Shown: in pieces, positions 61,891-64,000 of the stretch
Position numbering within the stretch: the first letter of the stretch is position 1
How the letters are laid out: each line of letters opens with the position of its first letter
Source of the DNA: Arthrobacter sp. V1I7
GTDB taxonomy: Bacteria; Actinomycetota; Actinomycetes; Actinomycetales; Micrococcaceae
DNA: 64,000 bases
Direction: 5' to 3'
NCBI RefSeq assembly: GCF_030817015.1
Contig: NZ_JAUSYS010000001.1
Location: forward strand, 2,480,001-2,544,000
The notes under the pieces: model-generated
What the model saw: the letters and a program-made list of their open reading frames with translations, nothing else
What the model was told of the DNA's origin: nothing
Databases searched by the model: none
Translations under genes and position numbers: made by a program

Positions 61891-62173
61891 TCATTCGCCG
61901 CCAGGCTCGAATTCCTGGCGGCCTAGCTCAGTGAGTGTGAACTGCTTTCGGCCCGACCGGTCTGGCCGTGTTGCCATGTGTGCTCGACGAGCCCCTGGTC
62001 TTCGAATCGCTTCAGGAGCGGGCAGCGTCCCGCCTTTGATGCGGGTGGAGCCGTGCAGCCGAAGGACCTCCGATCGCGTAGCCGTGACTTTCTCCGTGGC
62101 TGAGCACAGCGAGCGATGGATGCATGCGGAAGCGCGCGCCGGTCATTTCCTGGTCGAATTCGATGTCATTCAC
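61891..62173 (-). pseudogene. PadR-family regulator, several frameshifts
   Basis: GTG at 62173 opens VNDIEFDQEMTGARFRMHPS, then SLAVLSHGESHGYAI; after that three frames must be joined: LRLHGSTRIKGGTL, then LLKRFEDQGLVEHTWQHGQ, then GRKQFTLTELGRQEFEPGGE to the stop at 61891. Together they spell a PadR winged helix. At least three shifts make it a clear pseudogene. Confidence 0.75.
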
Positions 62174-62188
62174 AGACAGATACTGTCT
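62174..62188. promoter_or_regulatory. Palindrome before padR
   Basis: AGACAG-ATA-CTGTCT directly precedes the old padR start and is probably its former operator. Confidence 0.45.
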
Positions 62189-62453
62189 ACCTAGATAGCC
62201 AGGCAACCAAGGTCCAACAAGGGGCCAACGGTGGCCACAAAAGCGGCCAGCATTGGCCCTCATCAAGACACCGGGAGTGGTTTGGGAGTGGTTCCAGCCC
62301 GCAAACGGCCCTTTCGTGGGCCGGTTGTGGGCGCATTCTGGCTCATCCTGGGGCCGCGGCCCGTCTGGTGCGGCGCAGAAGGCCGGCTGCGCGGACGTGT
62401 CGCCACCTTCTGGACCTGCTGGCCCGTCGGCAACGACTCGCGGCCATGGGCTT

Positions 62454-63386
62454 TCAGAGGTCGTCTTCGGGTCGGGCGGTGAGGATCCGATGGGCGTTAA
62501 CCTGCAGGATGCGGAGCGACTCCTGGATCAGGGGTGAGGCGATGCTGCCCCTGCGCACCGCGGCGACGATGCGGCGCGTGGGTTTTGCCTTACCGGTGAT
62601 ACGTAGCCGAACCACGTTCTCGGCACTATGCAGGGGCGCCAGCCGTGGCAGCAGGCCGACGCCCAGACCCGCACCCACGAACGCGATATGGGTTTCCCAT
62701 TCAACGGCCTCATGGGCAATGCGCGGTGTCACCCCGACTGCCGTGAACGCCGCGGTAAAGAGGGAATGGTAGGTGGAACCAGCGGCCTCCGTGATCCACG
62801 GTTCCGATGCCAGCTCTTCAAGCGTCGCTGTTTCCCGTGCTGCCAGCGGATGGTCACCGGGAATGATCACGTCCAGTGGATCGTCGAGCAGAACTGTCTG
62901 CTCGAAGCGCGGATCGTCCTCAACATAAGTGTCGGACTGCATGGCGACAATAACCGCAAGGTCGATTCGTTCCGCGATCAACAAGTCGAAGCAACGGGCC
63001 GGGTTGGCCTCGAGTACCTGTACCTCCAGCAGGGGGCGTGTTGTGCGCAGGGTGGCGGCCAGCGGCGCGAGCAGCTGGGCGGCTGCAGTGGAGAATCCGC
63101 CGAGGCCAAAACGGGCCTGCACCTGGTCGCCGGCCTCCATGGCTGCGGCGCGCAGGCTCTCCCATTGTGCAATGAGGGGATCCGAGCCCGCCACGATAAA
63201 GCGGCCCGTGGCGGTAAGCCGCACGCCCCGGCCGTCTTTCGTCAGCAGCTGCATTCCAAGCACGCGCTGGAGCTCCCGCAATTGCGCGGAGACGGCAGAG
63301 GGAGAATAACCCGTGAGCTCCGCGGTCGCCCCTATGGTGCCGCACCGGGCGAACACGCGAAGTGTGATGAGCCTCGCATCGATCAT
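62454..63386 (-). CDS. LysR-family transcriptional regulator
   Basis: About 310 residues. The helix-turn-helix is at residues 10-40 (TIGATAELTGYSPSAVSAQL), followed by the LysR substrate domain (ERIDLAVIVAMQ, FVGAGLGVGLLPRLAPL). ATG at 63386 has AATAGG upstream; ATG at 63401 is an alternative adding five residues. Divergent from the Rieske oxygenase gene with about 160 bp between, the usual layout for control of that gene. The ligand may be glycine betaine or dimethylglycine. No T-N11-A site is obvious to me. Confidence 0.9.
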   Translation of the reverse strand: MIDARLITLRVFARCGTIGATAELTGYSPSAVSAQLRELQRVLGMQLLTKDGRGVRLTATGRFIVAGSDPLIAQWESLRAAAMEAGDQVQARFGLGGFSTAAAQLLAPLAATLRTTRPLLEVQVLEANPARCFDLLIAERIDLAVIVAMQSDTYVEDDPRFEQTVLLDDPLDVIIPGDHPLAARETATLEELASEPWITEAAGSTYHSLFTAAFTAVGVTPRIAHEAVEWETHIAFVGAGLGVGLLPRLAPLHSAENVVRLRITGKAKPTRRIVAAVRRGSIASPLIQESLRILQVNAHRILTARPEDDL

Positions 63387-63547
63387 GCACCTATTGTGCA
63401 TGGTAATCTTCGCAATCTTGCGCTTTTATTGCAGAAGGTTTGTGACTAATCTCATGGCTACATCGTTTGCGACAACGCCGGTTGCACCTACCAACTCCGT
63501 GGTCTCCCCGAATCGCACACTTCCCCAGCCCTCCCGGGAGGAAACCC

Positions 63548-64000
63548 ATGACTGCTTCAGTGAACGTGCCCCTCAACTCACGCGGAAAACTCGCTGCCTC
63601 ATTGCCTGCCGAGCAGCTGGCAGAAATCACCGAGTTGTTTGAGTTCCGGCGCGCCGGCTTCTCCCTCGATGCCCCCTTCTACACCGACCCGACGATTTTC
63701 AACATCGACATGGAGGCCATTTTCGGCCAGCACTGGATCTTTGCCGCCAGCACCGCCGAACTGCCGGAACCGGGCGACTACGTCACCGTCGACTACGGGC
63801 CCTACTCCCTGATTGTGCTGCGCAACGACGACGGCGACGTGAACGTCCTGCACAACGTATGCCGCCACCGCGGCGCCCGCGTTCTGACCGAAGCTGCCGG
63901 GTCAACCGGAAACCTGGTCTGCGGCTACCACTCCTGGACCTACTCCCCAGAGGGCAATTTGATCCATGCCTCCGCGCCGGGGGAAACGAAGTTCGACAAG
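63548..64000 (+). CDS. Rieske aromatic-oxygenase-type alpha subunit, glycine-betaine demethylase-like; 3' end beyond window
   Basis: One hundred and fifty-one residues are present. The Rieske cluster ligands are complete: NVCRHRGAR and, 17 residues later, CGYHSWTYSPEG. The iron-site domain lies outside the window. ATG at 63548 follows GGGAGGAAACC. The sequence before the cluster (FSLDAPFYTDPTIFNIDMEA, then HWIFAASTAELPEPGDY) is like the GbcA-type oxygenases that turn glycine betaine into dimethylglycine. The neighbouring dimethylglycine and sarcosine oxidases support that role; stachydrine-type demethylation is the alternative. Confidence 0.85.
   Translation, partial: MTASVNVPLNSRGKLAASLPAEQLAEITELFEFRRAGFSLDAPFYTDPTIFNIDMEAIFGQHWIFAASTAELPEPGDYVTVDYGPYSLIVLRNDDGDVNVLHNVCRHRGARVLTEAAGSTGNLVCGYHSWTYSPEGNLIHASAPGETKFDK

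Overview
The window is high-GC, with GTG and TTG starts, strong GGAGG-type ribosome sites and start/stop overlaps. Its gene content resembles Arthrobacter and related Micrococcaceae; in particular the 830-residue dimethylglycine oxidase looks very close to the Arthrobacter globiformis enzyme as I remember it. This is inferred from content, not from a database search.

Layout. 1-1163: aldo/keto reductase (cut by the window edge) and a divergent TetR regulator with paired operators. 1.2-4.4 kb: an IS256-type element, an IS110-type element with a possible bridge-RNA leader, and an IstB fragment. 4.4-8.1 kb: an electrophile/xenobiotic cassette (old yellow enzyme, MarR, quinone-type reductase, HSL-type hydrolase) with a long dyad operator. 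8.2-10.8 kb: debris (MarR and TetR fragments, an IS481-type element with 6-bp target duplication, a broken pfkB kinase). 10.8-19.7 kb: LacI regulator, a complete family-5 (Opp/Dpp-type) ABC transporter and a GH32 beta-fructosidase, probably for fructose-containing oligosaccharides. 19.7-21 kb: no clear genes, but a 3' fragment resembling a leucine tRNA. 21.0-23.4 kb (minus): a compact three-gene unit made of a 79-residue protein with twelve tandem D-[G/S]-G-A repeats, a JmjC-type cupin oxygenase and a sucrase/ferredoxin-like protein. It has the architecture expected of a peptide-modifying system and is the most interesting locus here.

23.7-59.3 kb is a large C1/glycine-betaine island. BCCT uptake (57.3 kb) and a Rieske oxygenase of glycine-betaine demethylase type (63.5 kb, cut by the window edge) would deliver dimethylglycine to dimethylglycine oxidase (45 kb). 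Heterotetrameric sarcosine oxidase (soxBDAG) would make glycine, GlyA serine, SdaA pyruvate, and PpsA, with its regulator PpsR, phosphoenolpyruvate. Methylene-tetrahydrofolate from the demethylations is served by FolD, a cyclodeaminase-family protein, PurU, a MetF-family protein and an FdhF/YdeP-type oxidoreductase. FolE and a PabB-like protein supply folate precursors, and PntAB balances NADPH. Two paralogous FCD-type GntR regulators flank the set, and four promoters carry the same TGATATATCA-like site just after the -10 box, so a common regulon is likely.

59.9-63.5 kb: IS630 element, a decayed padR with its membrane partner, and a LysR gene divergent from the Rieske oxygenase. Three single-base frameshifts in short G/C runs (soxG, sdaA, pabB) are either recent decay or sequence errors and should be checked against reads.
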